The notes below the pieces were generated by a model. The model searched no databases, had not been told where the DNA came from, and was given only the letters and a program-made list of their open reading frames with translations. Made by a program: the position numbers and the translations under genes. A stretch of DNA of 64,000 nt from Halolamina sediminis. Its GTDB lineage: Archaea > Halobacteriota > Halobacteria > Halobacteriales > Haloferacaceae. The stretch is taken from assembly GCF_001282785.1 (NCBI RefSeq), contig NZ_CVUA01000001.1, positions 1,364,001-1,428,000 of the forward strand, read 5' to 3'. Of this stretch, positions 8,034-14,983 are shown one piece after another; the stretch's first letter is position 1, and every line of letters begins with the position of its first letter.

Positions 8034-9227
8034 TTAGTCACCCGCGAGGGAGTCTTGGCTGGCTGCGCAGTTGTTCGGGCCGAGCTCCAGCGTGAACGCC
8101 TCCTCGTCGTCGACGACGTTCTGCCCGAGGTTCGTCGCGATGATGTCCTCGTAGTTGGCCGGCCGCGGCGGCATATCCGAGAGGATGAGGTCGACGAAGT
8201 CGTCCTCGTCCATCGTGAGTGCGTCCATCTCCTCGACGAGTTCGCCGATGGGCGCGGTGTAGGTGCCGTCGGCGGCGGGCTCGGCGGCGTCGCTGAAGTG
8301 GGCGCCGCCGATCAGCGTATCGTCGGGCAGCGTCAGTACGCGCTCCTGCAGCGATTCATAGAGCATGCGCGCGGCGTCCGGTGCGCCGTCGTCGCCCTCT
8401 TCGAGGTCGGGGCGGGCAACGCTCTCGATGAACAGGCCGTCGCCGGTCGCGAGCAGGCTTCCGTCGACGAGGTAGGAGGTCATCCCGGTCGTGTGGCCGG
8501 GCGTGTAGACAGCTTCGATGGTGGCCTCGCCGACCTCGAAGGTGTCGCCGTCCGCGGCCGTGGTCAGATCGTCCCCGTAGGTGACGCCGCGGTCGACAGC
8601 TGCCTCGGGGATGACGCCCTCGACGCCCTCGGCGTCGAGATCGCGCACGCCCGAGATGTGGTCGGCGTGGATGTGGGTGTCCAGCGCGTGCTGCAGGTCG
8701 ACGCCGAGGTCGTCAGCGTCGTCGAGGTAGCGGTCGGTGAACGCCCGCAGCGGGTCGATGATCGCTGCCTCCCCGTCGTCGTAGAGGAGGTAGCCGAGAC
8801 AGCCCGAGGAGGGCCGCTGGTACTGCAGCAGCGTACCGGCGCCGTCGTAGCGCTCGACCTCGACGGCCTCGTAGATGCTCGCCCAGCCGTTCATGCCGTC
8901 CTCGAGGTGGTTGACGTCGTAGCCGAGCTCCGCGAGCGTGCCCGCGACGAACTCGCTGGCGCCGCCCTTCGCACACAGGACGGTCACCTCCCGGTCGTCG
9001 GGGATCTGCTCGAGGACGTCCTCGTCGACCTCGTCCTCGAGGAACTCGAAGTACGGAATGTTGATCGACGTGACGTTCTCGCCGTCGATCCGCCACTCCT
9101 CGTAGTCTGATTGCATACGCGCGTCGAGGAGCGTGACGTCCTCGCCGGCGTCGATACGGTCCTTGAGCGTTTCCGGGTTGACGGTTTCCACGTCGGCGTC
9201 CGGAGTTGGGAAGTCGTCGGCGTCCAT
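8034..9227 (-). CDS. Rhodanese-persulfide dioxygenase fusion (ETHE1-like MBL fold)
   Basis: A 397-residue two-domain enzyme. Residues about 12-125 are a rhodanese domain with active-site loop CAKGGAS (Cys85). Residues about 130-350 are an ETHE1/Blh-type metallo-beta-lactamase domain with THIHADH (His185, His187, Asp189, His190), TPGHTTG (His245), TGDGLF (Asp263) and GGAH (His310) as iron ligands. ETHE1-type enzymes oxidise glutathione or other low-molecular-weight persulfides to sulfite; haloarchaea use other thiols, so the natural persulfide is uncertain. The rhodanese domain is N-terminal, whereas many bacterial fusions have it C-terminal. First gene of a four-gene operon and preceded by a clear motif site. 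Confidence 0.92.
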   Translation of the reverse strand: MDADDFPTPDADVETVNPETLKDRIDAGEDVTLLDARMQSDYEEWRIDGENVTSINIPYFEFLEDEVDEDVLEQIPDDREVTVLCAKGGASEFVAGTLAELGYDVNHLEDGMNGWASIYEAVEVERYDGAGTLLQYQRPSSGCLGYLLYDDGEAAIIDPLRAFTDRYLDDADDLGVDLQHALDTHIHADHISGVRDLDAEGVEGVIPEAAVDRGVTYGDDLTTAADGDTFEVGEATIEAVYTPGHTTGMTSYLVDGSLLATGDGLFIESVARPDLEEGDDGAPDAARMLYESLQERVLTLPDDTLIGGAHFSDAAEPAADGTYTAPIGELVEEMDALTMDEDDFVDLILSDMPPRPANYEDIIATNLGQNVVDDEEAFTLELGPNNCAASQDSLAGD

Positions 9228-9274
9228 GTTGTGCAGTCGTTCATACCGGGTGGACGTACAAAAACATTTGCATA

Positions 9275-9300
9275 GTAGTTCCCCAACTACACAATACTAC
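9275..9300 (-). promoter_or_regulatory. Sulfur-island motif site 4 plus palindrome (persulfide dioxygenase operon)
   Basis: GTAGTT-CCCC-AACTAC (9275-9290) is a perfect 6-bp inverted repeat, immediately followed by ACAATACTAC, so the plus strand contains CTACACAATACTAC, the best example of the island motif. In the gene's direction the order is GTATTGTG, about 12 nt, then a TATA-like ACTATGC. That places the motif just upstream of the basal promoter. Confidence 0.55.
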
Positions 9301-9430
9301 CTCGGGGCGGAGACCAGTCTTTTCCGGTTAAAACCTGTTTCAAAGGTCTATAAGCACACTAATCGGCTGTCTCCCTATAGTTGGTTCGTTGGAGTATTTC
9401 CAAGAACCGACAATCTTTTACTCCGGTAGG

Positions 9431-9446
9431 GGATATTGTGCGATAG
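9431..9446 (+). promoter_or_regulatory. Sulfur-island motif site 5 (TusA-DsrE operon)
   Basis: GGATATTGTGCGATAG carries the TATTGTG core. A weak TATA-like CAATACAG follows after about 10 nt, and the tusA ATG (9474) lies 23 nt beyond it, matching the spacing at sites 1, 4 and 6. Confidence 0.45.
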
Positions 9447-9473
9447 CTCCAATACAGACGGAGCAGATAACCA

Positions 9474-9719
9474 ATGAGTGCTGAATTCGACATTACGGAG
9501 ACGCTCGACGTGAAAGGCGCATCGTGTCCCATGCCAGTGGTGAAGACGAAGACGGCCATCGACGACCTCTCCGAGGGTGAAGTCCTCGAAGTGCTGGCGA
9601 CCGATTCGGGGAGCATGAGCGACATCGACGGCTGGGCGTCCGGTACCGAAGGCGTGGAGCTCGTCGAGCAGGAGGAAGCCGACGACGTGTACAAGCACTA
9701 CGTCCGCAAGACGGAGTAA
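9474..9719 (+). CDS. TusA-family sulfur carrier protein
   Basis: An 81-residue TusA/SirA-type protein with the signature CPMPVVK (Cys18), which carries persulfide sulfur, followed by the LEVLATD strand. The gene is divergent from the persulfide dioxygenase operon and 2 nt upstream of the DsrE-like gene, so the pair form one operon. Such TusA proteins pass sulfane sulfur between rhodaneses, DsrE proteins and oxidases; this one likely serves reduced-sulfur metabolism rather than tRNA thiolation, by context. Confidence 0.93.
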   Translation: MSAEFDITETLDVKGASCPMPVVKTKTAIDDLSEGEVLEVLATDSGSMSDIDGWASGTEGVELVEQEEADDVYKHYVRKTE

Positions 9720-9721
9720 CG

Positions 9722-10291
9722 ATGAGCACGGACACACCCGACGCGTCGGCCGACGACGCCCCCTCGCGTGCGGAACTGGCCGCCCGCGTGGACGAACTGG
9801 AGAATGCGCTCGCCGAAGCCACCGACGACGACGGGAAGAAGATGAGCATCATCGCGACGAAGGGGACGCTGGATATGGCGTACCCGCCGCTCATCCTCGC
9901 CAGCACCGCGGCCGCGTTCGGCTACGACGTGACCGTCTTCCACACGTTCTGGGGGCTGGAGATCCTCCATGAGGAGCGCTCGAAGGAGCTCAAGCTGAGC
10001 TCCGTTGGCAACCCCAACATGCCCGTTCCGAACGCCGTCGCCGCGCTCCCCGGCATGGACCGTGTAACGACGAAGATGATGGAGAAGAAGATCGCTGACA
10101 ACGACACCGCCACCATCGAGGAGCTCCTCGAGACGAGCCTCGATATGGGCGTGGAGTTCCAGGCCTGTCAGATGACCATCGACCTGATGGACTACGACGA
10201 GGACGACTTCTACGACGGCGTCACCACGGGCGTCGGCGCGGCGACCGCCCTCGAAGACATGGCCGATGCCGACATCCAGCTCCTCGTCTGA
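9722..10291 (+). CDS. DsrE/DsrF/DrsH-like sulfur-trafficking protein
   Basis: A 189-residue protein. The first 38 residues are an acidic, helical extension, followed by a DsrE-like alpha/beta fold (MSIIATKGTLDMAYPPLILA, then FGYDVTVFHTFWG). The conserved cysteine is in FQACQMTIDLM (Cys149), the position that binds persulfide in this family. It lies 2 nt after the tusA stop. The DrsH/DsrE2-type members work with TusA and rhodanese in thiosulfate and persulfide transfer. Family assignment is confident, exact partner inferred. Confidence 0.9.
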   Translation: MSTDTPDASADDAPSRAELAARVDELENALAEATDDDGKKMSIIATKGTLDMAYPPLILASTAAAFGYDVTVFHTFWGLEILHEERSKELKLSSVGNPNMPVPNAVAALPGMDRVTTKMMEKKIADNDTATIEELLETSLDMGVEFQACQMTIDLMDYDEDDFYDGVTTGVGAATALEDMADADIQLLV

Positions 10292-10357
10292 ACCCGACAA
10301 CCGAACTCGATTCCTTTCTCGGATCGTCGCGCTGTACAGCGGAGGACGATGCTCCCG

Positions 10358-11476
10358 TCAGGTCCACTCCGGTTCCAGCGCGTCTAACAGCTTCTCGACC
10401 TCCCTATCACTGTTGACCGCGTGGACCGACACGCGGATCGCGTCCGGCGTCGGCAGGGCCCGAACGACGATCCCCTCCGACGCGAGTCGGTCGACCGTCG
10501 CTTCGGGGTCGTCCACGTCGATGCTTACGAGTCCTGACTCGGGATCCTGCGGACTGAGAAGCCGGTCGTCGGGGACGCCGTCGGCCAGCTTGCCGGCCAG
10601 CTCCTGAATCCGGTCGGCGATACGCTCGACGCCGACCTCGTCGATCGCCTCGATGGCCTCGGCCAGGGCGACGTGCGGTGCCGGGTTCGACGATCCGACT
10701 TCGAACCGTCGAGCGCCGGCCGCGAACTCGAAGGGATCCGCAGTCGGCGTTTCGACGCTCCGGTAGCCAACCGTGGTGGGCGCGAGAGAGTCGGCGACTC
10801 GGCGGTCGACGTAGAGGAAGCCACCGCCCCACAGTCCCAGCAGCCACTTGTGGCCTGCCGCCGCGACCGCGTCCGCACCCCACTCCTCGACGTCCATCGG
10901 GAGCTGTCCCGGCACTTGGACTGCGTCGACGAGCGTGAACGCGCCGGCTTCGTGGGCGATGTCGGCGAGCTCAGCGACGGGTAACCGGGTGCCGTGGGTC
11001 CACGTCACGGCGCTGAAACAGGCCAACTTCGCGCCGTCGACGGCCTCGGCGAAGGCGTCGAGATCGACGCGACCGTTCTCGGTTTCGACCACGCGAACCT
11101 CGACGCCCTTCTGTTTCAGGCGTTGCCACGGGAGCGTCCCGGCCGGGTGCTCGAGATCGGTCCGAACGACGATATCACCGGATTCCCAGTCGATCGCGTT
11201 CGCGACGGCGTTGATGCCCGCGGTCGTGCTCTCGGTGAGCGCGATCTCGTCGTCGGCGGCGCCGACGAAGTTGGCGACGCGCGCCCGCACACGATCGTAC
11301 GTGTCGAACGCCACCTCGTAGGGATCGTTTCGACTACTCGTCTCGTACTCGTGTGACCGCACGAACTCGTCTGCGGCCTCGACGACGTACCGTGGACTCG
11401 GCCCGTGGGCGCCGAAGTTCAGATAGACGTCCTCGTGCAGGGCGGGCGTGTCGGCGCGGAGTTCTGTTGGGGTCAT
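10358..11476 (-). CDS. Class V aminotransferase (cysteine-desulfurase superfamily) without the desulfurase cysteine loop
   Basis: A 372-residue PLP enzyme. The PLP lysine is in AGHKWLLG (Lys210) and the ring-stacking/aspartate motif is LVDAVQ (Asp184). The region where SufS/IscS-type desulfurases have their catalytic cysteine has only Ser and Asp (LLSPQDPESGLVSI). It is therefore closer to isopenicillin-N epimerase or selenocysteine-lyase-like members. It starts 7 nt downstream of a thioredoxin gene and is clearly co-transcribed with it from a motif-bearing promoter. Its substrate is unknown; a sulfur-containing amino acid is plausible from context. Confidence 0.85.
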   Translation of the reverse strand: MTPTELRADTPALHEDVYLNFGAHGPSPRYVVEAADEFVRSHEYETSSRNDPYEVAFDTYDRVRARVANFVGAADDEIALTESTTAGINAVANAIDWESGDIVVRTDLEHPAGTLPWQRLKQKGVEVRVVETENGRVDLDAFAEAVDGAKLACFSAVTWTHGTRLPVAELADIAHEAGAFTLVDAVQVPGQLPMDVEEWGADAVAAAGHKWLLGLWGGGFLYVDRRVADSLAPTTVGYRSVETPTADPFEFAAGARRFEVGSSNPAPHVALAEAIEAIDEVGVERIADRIQELAGKLADGVPDDRLLSPQDPESGLVSIDVDDPEATVDRLASEGIVVRALPTPDAIRVSVHAVNSDREVEKLLDALEPEWT

Positions 11477-11482
11477 CTCGTG

Positions 11483-11821
11483 TTAGTCGCGGTACTGCGC
11501 GATCAGGTCGCGGAGCGTCTCTTCGGTCTGGCCGCCGCGAAGCTGTTTCACCGGCTGCCCGTCGACGAACAGCACGAACGTCGGGGTGCTCTGGGCGCCG
11601 AACTCGATCGCCGTCTCGAGGTTCGATTCGATGTCGATCGTCAGGATCGTCGCGTCGGTATCCGCGGCGAGCGCTTCGAGAGCCGGTTTCATTCGCTTAC
11701 AGGTGCCACACCACCCCGTGTTGAACTCGGCGAGCGCGACCTGGCTGCCTCCCACGACCGTGTCGAGGTCGTCGTCACCGAGCGAAACCACGCTGTCCGT
11801 CGCCGCTGTCTGTAGTACCAT
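11483..11821 (-). CDS. Thioredoxin-family protein, WCGTC active site
   Basis: A 112-residue thioredoxin fold with FNTGWCGTCKRM (Cys38, Cys41) and the cis-Pro motif STPTFVLF. The WCGTC variant differs from the WCGPC of the other thioredoxins in the island, which usually changes redox potential and partner choice. A TATA-like CTATTACC lies about 25-30 nt upstream of the ATG (11821), with motif site 6 just above it. It heads an operon with the class V aminotransferase and might reduce or desulfurate its product. Confidence 0.9.
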   Translation of the reverse strand: MVLQTAATDSVVSLGDDDLDTVVGGSQVALAEFNTGWCGTCKRMKPALEALAADTDATILTIDIESNLETAIEFGAQSTPTFVLFVDGQPVKQLRGGQTEETLRDLIAQYRD

Positions 11822-11860
11822 CTACCGGGCCCTACGTACCGGATGGGTAATAGTCTTGCC

Positions 11861-11879
11861 CAAAATACACAATACAACT
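11861..11879 (-). promoter_or_regulatory. Sulfur-island motif site 6 (thioredoxin/aminotransferase operon)
   Basis: CAAAATACACAATACAACT on the plus strand includes CACAATAC and an additional AATAC half upstream. It is placed about 12 nt upstream of the TATA-like CTATTACC of the thioredoxin promoter. Confidence 0.5.
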
Positions 11880-11943
11880 CTCTCCCCCGTCTATCCGTTC
11901 GTCGGCAACGAGCAAAGCCGTGACGTGAACCGGGGGCTACCCG

Positions 11944-12570
11944 TCAGTGTGAGTCCCCAGCGGTACGGTCACGGCCGATCGCGCCTGCAAGCGCAAGCAG
12001 GTAGCCCAGTCCGTACTGGACATCCGGATCACGCAGTCCACGAAGCAAGCCGACAGCTCCGACCTGCTCGGGAGGTTCCCGTTCGGCTTCACCCACACTT
12101 TCGAGGAGCGTTTCGATGCCGTCACGGGTGTCGTCGTCGGACGCCGACTGTGCGACCTCCCCCAATGAGGCGCCGGTACCGGCTAGCGAGGTGACCATTT
12201 CGTCGTCGAGCGCCGCGGTCGCCAGCGACCCGACCTCCGCGAGCTCGGCCAGTTCGTCGAGCGTCCCGCTCTGCTGGAGTGTGAGCACCGTGTCGAGTGC
12301 CTCCCGTAGCTCGTCGCCGTTCTCCCCGACCGTCTCGGCCAGCGCCACGGTCTCGTCGGTCGCTAGCCCGTCGGCGGACTCCGCGAGCGTGGACCCCGTG
12401 GCCGAGAGCTCGCGGACCATCTCGTCCGAGAGTGCGTTCTCGCCCAGCGAGAGCACGTCCAGCAGTTCGTTGACGGCGTCGAGATGTTCCACGAACTCGG
12501 CGACCGCCTCGGGGTTCTGCTCGATCGCCGATTCGAGGTCGGCCGGCTCGGATACCTGTTCTTCGGACAT
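11944..12570 (-). CDS. DUF1641-domain protein
   Basis: A 208-residue very acidic, helical protein with a C-terminal DUF1641-like segment (VGLLRGLRDPDVQYGLGYLLALAGAIG). DUF1641 proteins typically accompany sulfide:quinone reductase-like flavoproteins or formate dehydrogenases and may help membrane association. I chose the ATG at 12570, 2 nt after the upstream flavoprotein's stop. It is third in the TusA-flavoprotein-DUF1641 operon. Biochemical function unknown. Confidence 0.82.
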   Translation of the reverse strand: MSEEQVSEPADLESAIEQNPEAVAEFVEHLDAVNELLDVLSLGENALSDEMVRELSATGSTLAESADGLATDETVALAETVGENGDELREALDTVLTLQQSGTLDELAELAEVGSLATAALDDEMVTSLAGTGASLGEVAQSASDDDTRDGIETLLESVGEAEREPPEQVGAVGLLRGLRDPDVQYGLGYLLALAGAIGRDRTAGDSH

Positions 12571-12572
12571 GA

Positions 12573-13718
12573 TCAGAGCAGCCCTCGCGCGGTGAGCCAG
12601 TAGGACTCGTTGTACGCCAGCTTCGACCAGTGGAGTTTCTCTGAAGGCGGCGCGGGCGACGGCGGGTTCTCGTAGTCGAACTCGACGAACGAGGCCGCGT
12701 CCATCCCCGTCTCGATGAAACACAGCGTCTTCCCGTCGTAGGTCGCGGTCGCCGGGCGGCCCCGAATCTCGCTGGCGAGGCGCTGGCCGACGACCCCGGC
12801 TTGGTAGTGGGCGACGCTGCCCGCGTTCGGGACCCCGGTGTCGGCGGTATCGCCGAGCGCGTAGACGTTCTCGGCGGCCTCGGCCTCCAGCGTGTGCTTG
12901 TCGACGTCGACCCAGCCGTCGTCGCCGAGTCCCGCCTCCTCGATCAGGTCGACACCGGCGTGGGGCGGAATCGTCACGAGGAGGTCGTAATCGAGTTCGC
13001 TCCCCTCCATCGACGTGATGGTCTCCCCCTCCGGGTCGACCGACTCGGCGTTGAAGAACGTCTCCACCTGGATGTCTCGGTCGTCCATGATGGGACGGGC
13101 CCACTCGGCGATATGGGGGTTGCCGTGGACGCGCTGGATCGGGTACGTGTAGGTTATGTCGACGTCCTCCCGGAGGCCACGCTCCCGGAACCAGTCGTCG
13201 GCCATGAAGACGAACTCCAAGGGCGCTGCCGGACACATGTGTGGTGTCCCGATGACGCTCAACACGAGTTCGCCCTCCGTGAACTCGAGCAGTTCGTCGC
13301 GCAGGTCGGTCGCGCCCGACTCGCTGTAGTAGTCGTGACCGCCCTCGGGCAGGCCAGGGATCCGGTCGGGCTCCAGCGTCGATCCAGTCGCCAACACGAG
13401 GTGGTCGTAGTCGACTGACGAGCCGTTCCCGTCGAACTGCAGCTGCTGGGACTCGGTGTCGATGTCGCTCACGCGGTCGATCCGGAGGTCGACGGCGTCG
13501 TCGACGAGGGTTTCGAGGGCACGCCGCCCGTCGCCGGGCTCCCGCTGCCCGAACGGCACGTACAGCCAGACCGGTTTGTAAACGTGGTCGGGGCCGTCGT
13601 TGACCAGCGTGACGTGGACGTCGCCGGCGTCGAGTTCGGGTTCGAGCCGGTCGGCGAGGTCGTTCGCGAGGACGGTGCCGCCGGTCCCGGCACCGACGAT
13701 GACGACGTGCTCGGTCAC
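12573..13718 (-). CDS. Sulfide:quinone reductase-like FAD oxidoreductase
   Basis: A 381-residue flavoprotein with an N-terminal FAD motif (VVIVGAGTGGTVLANDL), the ATG motif HLVLATGS and a late FAD-binding YALGDTADTG. Cysteines in GTPHMCPAAP (Cys162) and KTLCFIETG (Cys333) correspond to the two core redox cysteines of sulfide:quinone reductases. I see no equivalent of the third N-terminal cysteine of classical type I enzymes. It overlaps the upstream TusA gene by 4 nt (ATGA). The likely reaction is oxidation of sulfide to a sulfane-sulfur product that is handed to TusA, with electrons going to menaquinone. The reaction is inferred from family and context. Confidence 0.87.
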   Translation of the reverse strand: MTEHVVIVGAGTGGTVLANDLADRLEPELDAGDVHVTLVNDGPDHVYKPVWLYVPFGQREPGDGRRALETLVDDAVDLRIDRVSDIDTESQQLQFDGNGSSVDYDHLVLATGSTLEPDRIPGLPEGGHDYYSESGATDLRDELLEFTEGELVLSVIGTPHMCPAAPLEFVFMADDWFRERGLREDVDITYTYPIQRVHGNPHIAEWARPIMDDRDIQVETFFNAESVDPEGETITSMEGSELDYDLLVTIPPHAGVDLIEEAGLGDDGWVDVDKHTLEAEAAENVYALGDTADTGVPNAGSVAHYQAGVVGQRLASEIRGRPATATYDGKTLCFIETGMDAASFVEFDYENPPSPAPPSEKLHWSKLAYNESYWLTARGLL

Positions 13719-13951
13719 GCTTTCTCCACGTAGAACGCGTTGTGGTCGTCGCGCTCCTCGACCGCGAGTAGTTCGTTGCCCGCTTCCTCAGCCCACTCGG
13801 GTACGTCGGTGAGCGACTGGTCGTTGTCGCTCAACAGCCGGATCACGTCCCCCGATTCGGCGCTCCGGATCCCCCCGATGAGGTCCATGAGCGGGCCGGG
13901 GCATGCTGCGCCTCTGGCGTCGACGGTGTCGTCGGGTTCGATGTCAGTCAT
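13715..13951 (-). CDS. TusA-family sulfur carrier protein (second copy)
   Basis: A 78-residue TusA-type protein with CPGPLMDL (Cys17) and the strand DVIRLLSDN. It differs from the copy at 9474 in its active-site flank (CPGP instead of CPMP) and is co-encoded with the sulfide:quinone reductase-like protein, so it is probably the sulfur acceptor of that enzyme. Starts with ATG at 13951 and is first gene in its operon. Confidence 0.92.
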   Translation of the reverse strand: MTDIEPDDTVDARGAACPGPLMDLIGGIRSAESGDVIRLLSDNDQSLTDVPEWAEEAGNELLAVEERDDHNAFYVEKA

Positions 13952-13984
13952 GGCTCTCTCACAGGTGGCAGTTGGAGCCGCCCC

Positions 13985-14000
13985 CTATTGTATTGTGCGT
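13985..14000 (-). promoter_or_regulatory. Sulfur-island motif site 7 (TusA/SQR-like operon)
   Basis: CTATTGTATTGTGCGT on the plus strand (minus: GCACAATACAATAG) contains the CACAATAC core, 34-49 nt upstream of the ATG at 13951. Confidence 0.5.
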
Positions 14001-14007
14001 GAATTCC

Positions 14008-14022
14008 AAGATTGTGGGAAAC
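14008..14022 (-). promoter_or_regulatory. Sulfur-island motif site 8, degenerate (CCCACAATCTT)
   Basis: AAGATTGTGGGAAAC on the plus strand gives GTTTCCCACAAT on the minus strand. The 12-mer GTTTCCCACAAT is found again upstream of the thioredoxin at 18765 (19211-19222), so it may be a variant site of the same regulator. Confidence 0.35.
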
Positions 14023-14070
14023 AACCGGTTCGGTCCCGGGTGTTCCCCCGGAATCGGAGAATTGAGGTGT

Positions 14071-14664
14071 TTACCGGTCGAATACGAGCGCGTAGTGGTA
14101 CGGCGGCAGCTCGACCCGCCGGTCGAGCTCGAACCCCGTGACGGGAACCACGGCAGCTTCAGTCTCCGTCGGCGTCATTCGGAGTTCCGTCGGGGGGCCC
14201 CGGGGTTCGTTCCCGACAGTCGTCGCCTCACGCGGGCGCTCGTGCCAGTTGACCACTACCAGGCTCCCCCTGGGTTCGATCATCCGGTAGGCCTGCTCGA
14301 CCAACCCTGACTGATCGTCGACGCCGTGGAACGTGTTTGCTACGACGAGCGTGGTGACTGGCTCGGGGAGGAGACGAGTCAGCTTCCGGGCGTCGCCGTG
14401 GACCGGGACGACGTTCTCGATGTCCTGCTGATCAGCGAGGGCGTCGAGGTCGTCGAGTAGTGCCTGATCCAAGTCGATGGCATAGACCGGCTCAGGTTCG
14501 ACAATGCGGGCGGCTGGAAGCGCGAAGTAGCCGCTCCCACAGCCGACTTCGGCCACCGACCCGTCGGGTTCGAGGCCGAGTTTCCGGAGTGTCGCGCCGG
14601 GGGTCGGCCAGAGCTTGCTCCACCAGTCCCAGTCGGGTTGGCCGGTGTTCTCGAACCGGTCCAT
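14071..14664 (-). CDS. Class I SAM-dependent methyltransferase
   Basis: A 197-residue Rossmann-fold methyltransferase with motif I EVGCGSGYFALPAA (about residues 39-52), acidic motif II (YAIDLDQ) and a motif IV-like VVANTFHGV. The gene starts 2 nt after the small membrane protein at 14667-14891 and shares its operon. The N-terminal Trp-rich patch (QPDWDWWSKLWPTPG) is unusual. It could methylate a toxic thiol, metalloid or small anion, as methyltransferases in detoxification islands often do. The substrate cannot be read from sequence. Confidence 0.85.
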   Translation of the reverse strand: MDRFENTGQPDWDWWSKLWPTPGATLRKLGLEPDGSVAEVGCGSGYFALPAARIVEPEPVYAIDLDQALLDDLDALADQQDIENVVPVHGDARKLTRLLPEPVTTLVVANTFHGVDDQSGLVEQAYRMIEPRGSLVVVNWHERPREATTVGNEPRGPPTELRMTPTETEAAVVPVTGFELDRRVELPPYHYALVFDR

Positions 14665-14666
14665 CC

Positions 14667-14891
14667 CTACCGGGAGTCCGACGTGTCGATCCCCAGCAGG
14701 CGGTACAGGAGACAGACTCGGCCGACTCCCGTACCGAGCAGAACCAGCCCCAGCAGCGTTAGGACTGCGCCGACCGTCGTCCCGAGTTCGAGCTGCCCAC
14801 CGAGCGTCGCCAGTCCGACGACGCCCACGCCCAACCCAACAACGATGCGAGCTCGCCTGTCCGTTGCGCCAATATTGCTTTCCATACCCAT
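14667..14891 (-). CDS. Small membrane protein, YgaP/DUF2892-type
   Basis: A 74-residue protein with an N-terminal ESNIGATDRRARIVVG motif followed by two hydrophobic helices and a C-terminal CLLYRLLGIDTS, the pattern of the DUF2892 membrane domain that elsewhere is fused to rhodanese (YgaP). Two ATGs are possible (14891 and 14885); a CTTAGGTAAC TATA-like element about 25 nt upstream favours the first with a leaderless message. The partner methyltransferase follows immediately. The rhodanese-associated domain supports membership of the sulfur island. Confidence 0.82.
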   Translation of the reverse strand: MGMESNIGATDRRARIVVGLGVGVVGLATLGGQLELGTTVGAVLTLLGLVLLGTGVGRVCLLYRLLGIDTSDSR

Positions 14892-14983
14892 GACTACACC
14901 ATACAGTTACCTAAGTCTTTCTCGGCGACCATTCGCTGTTGGTCCACCGACCGATCCGGCACGACTACGGCGCTTGGAGACCG

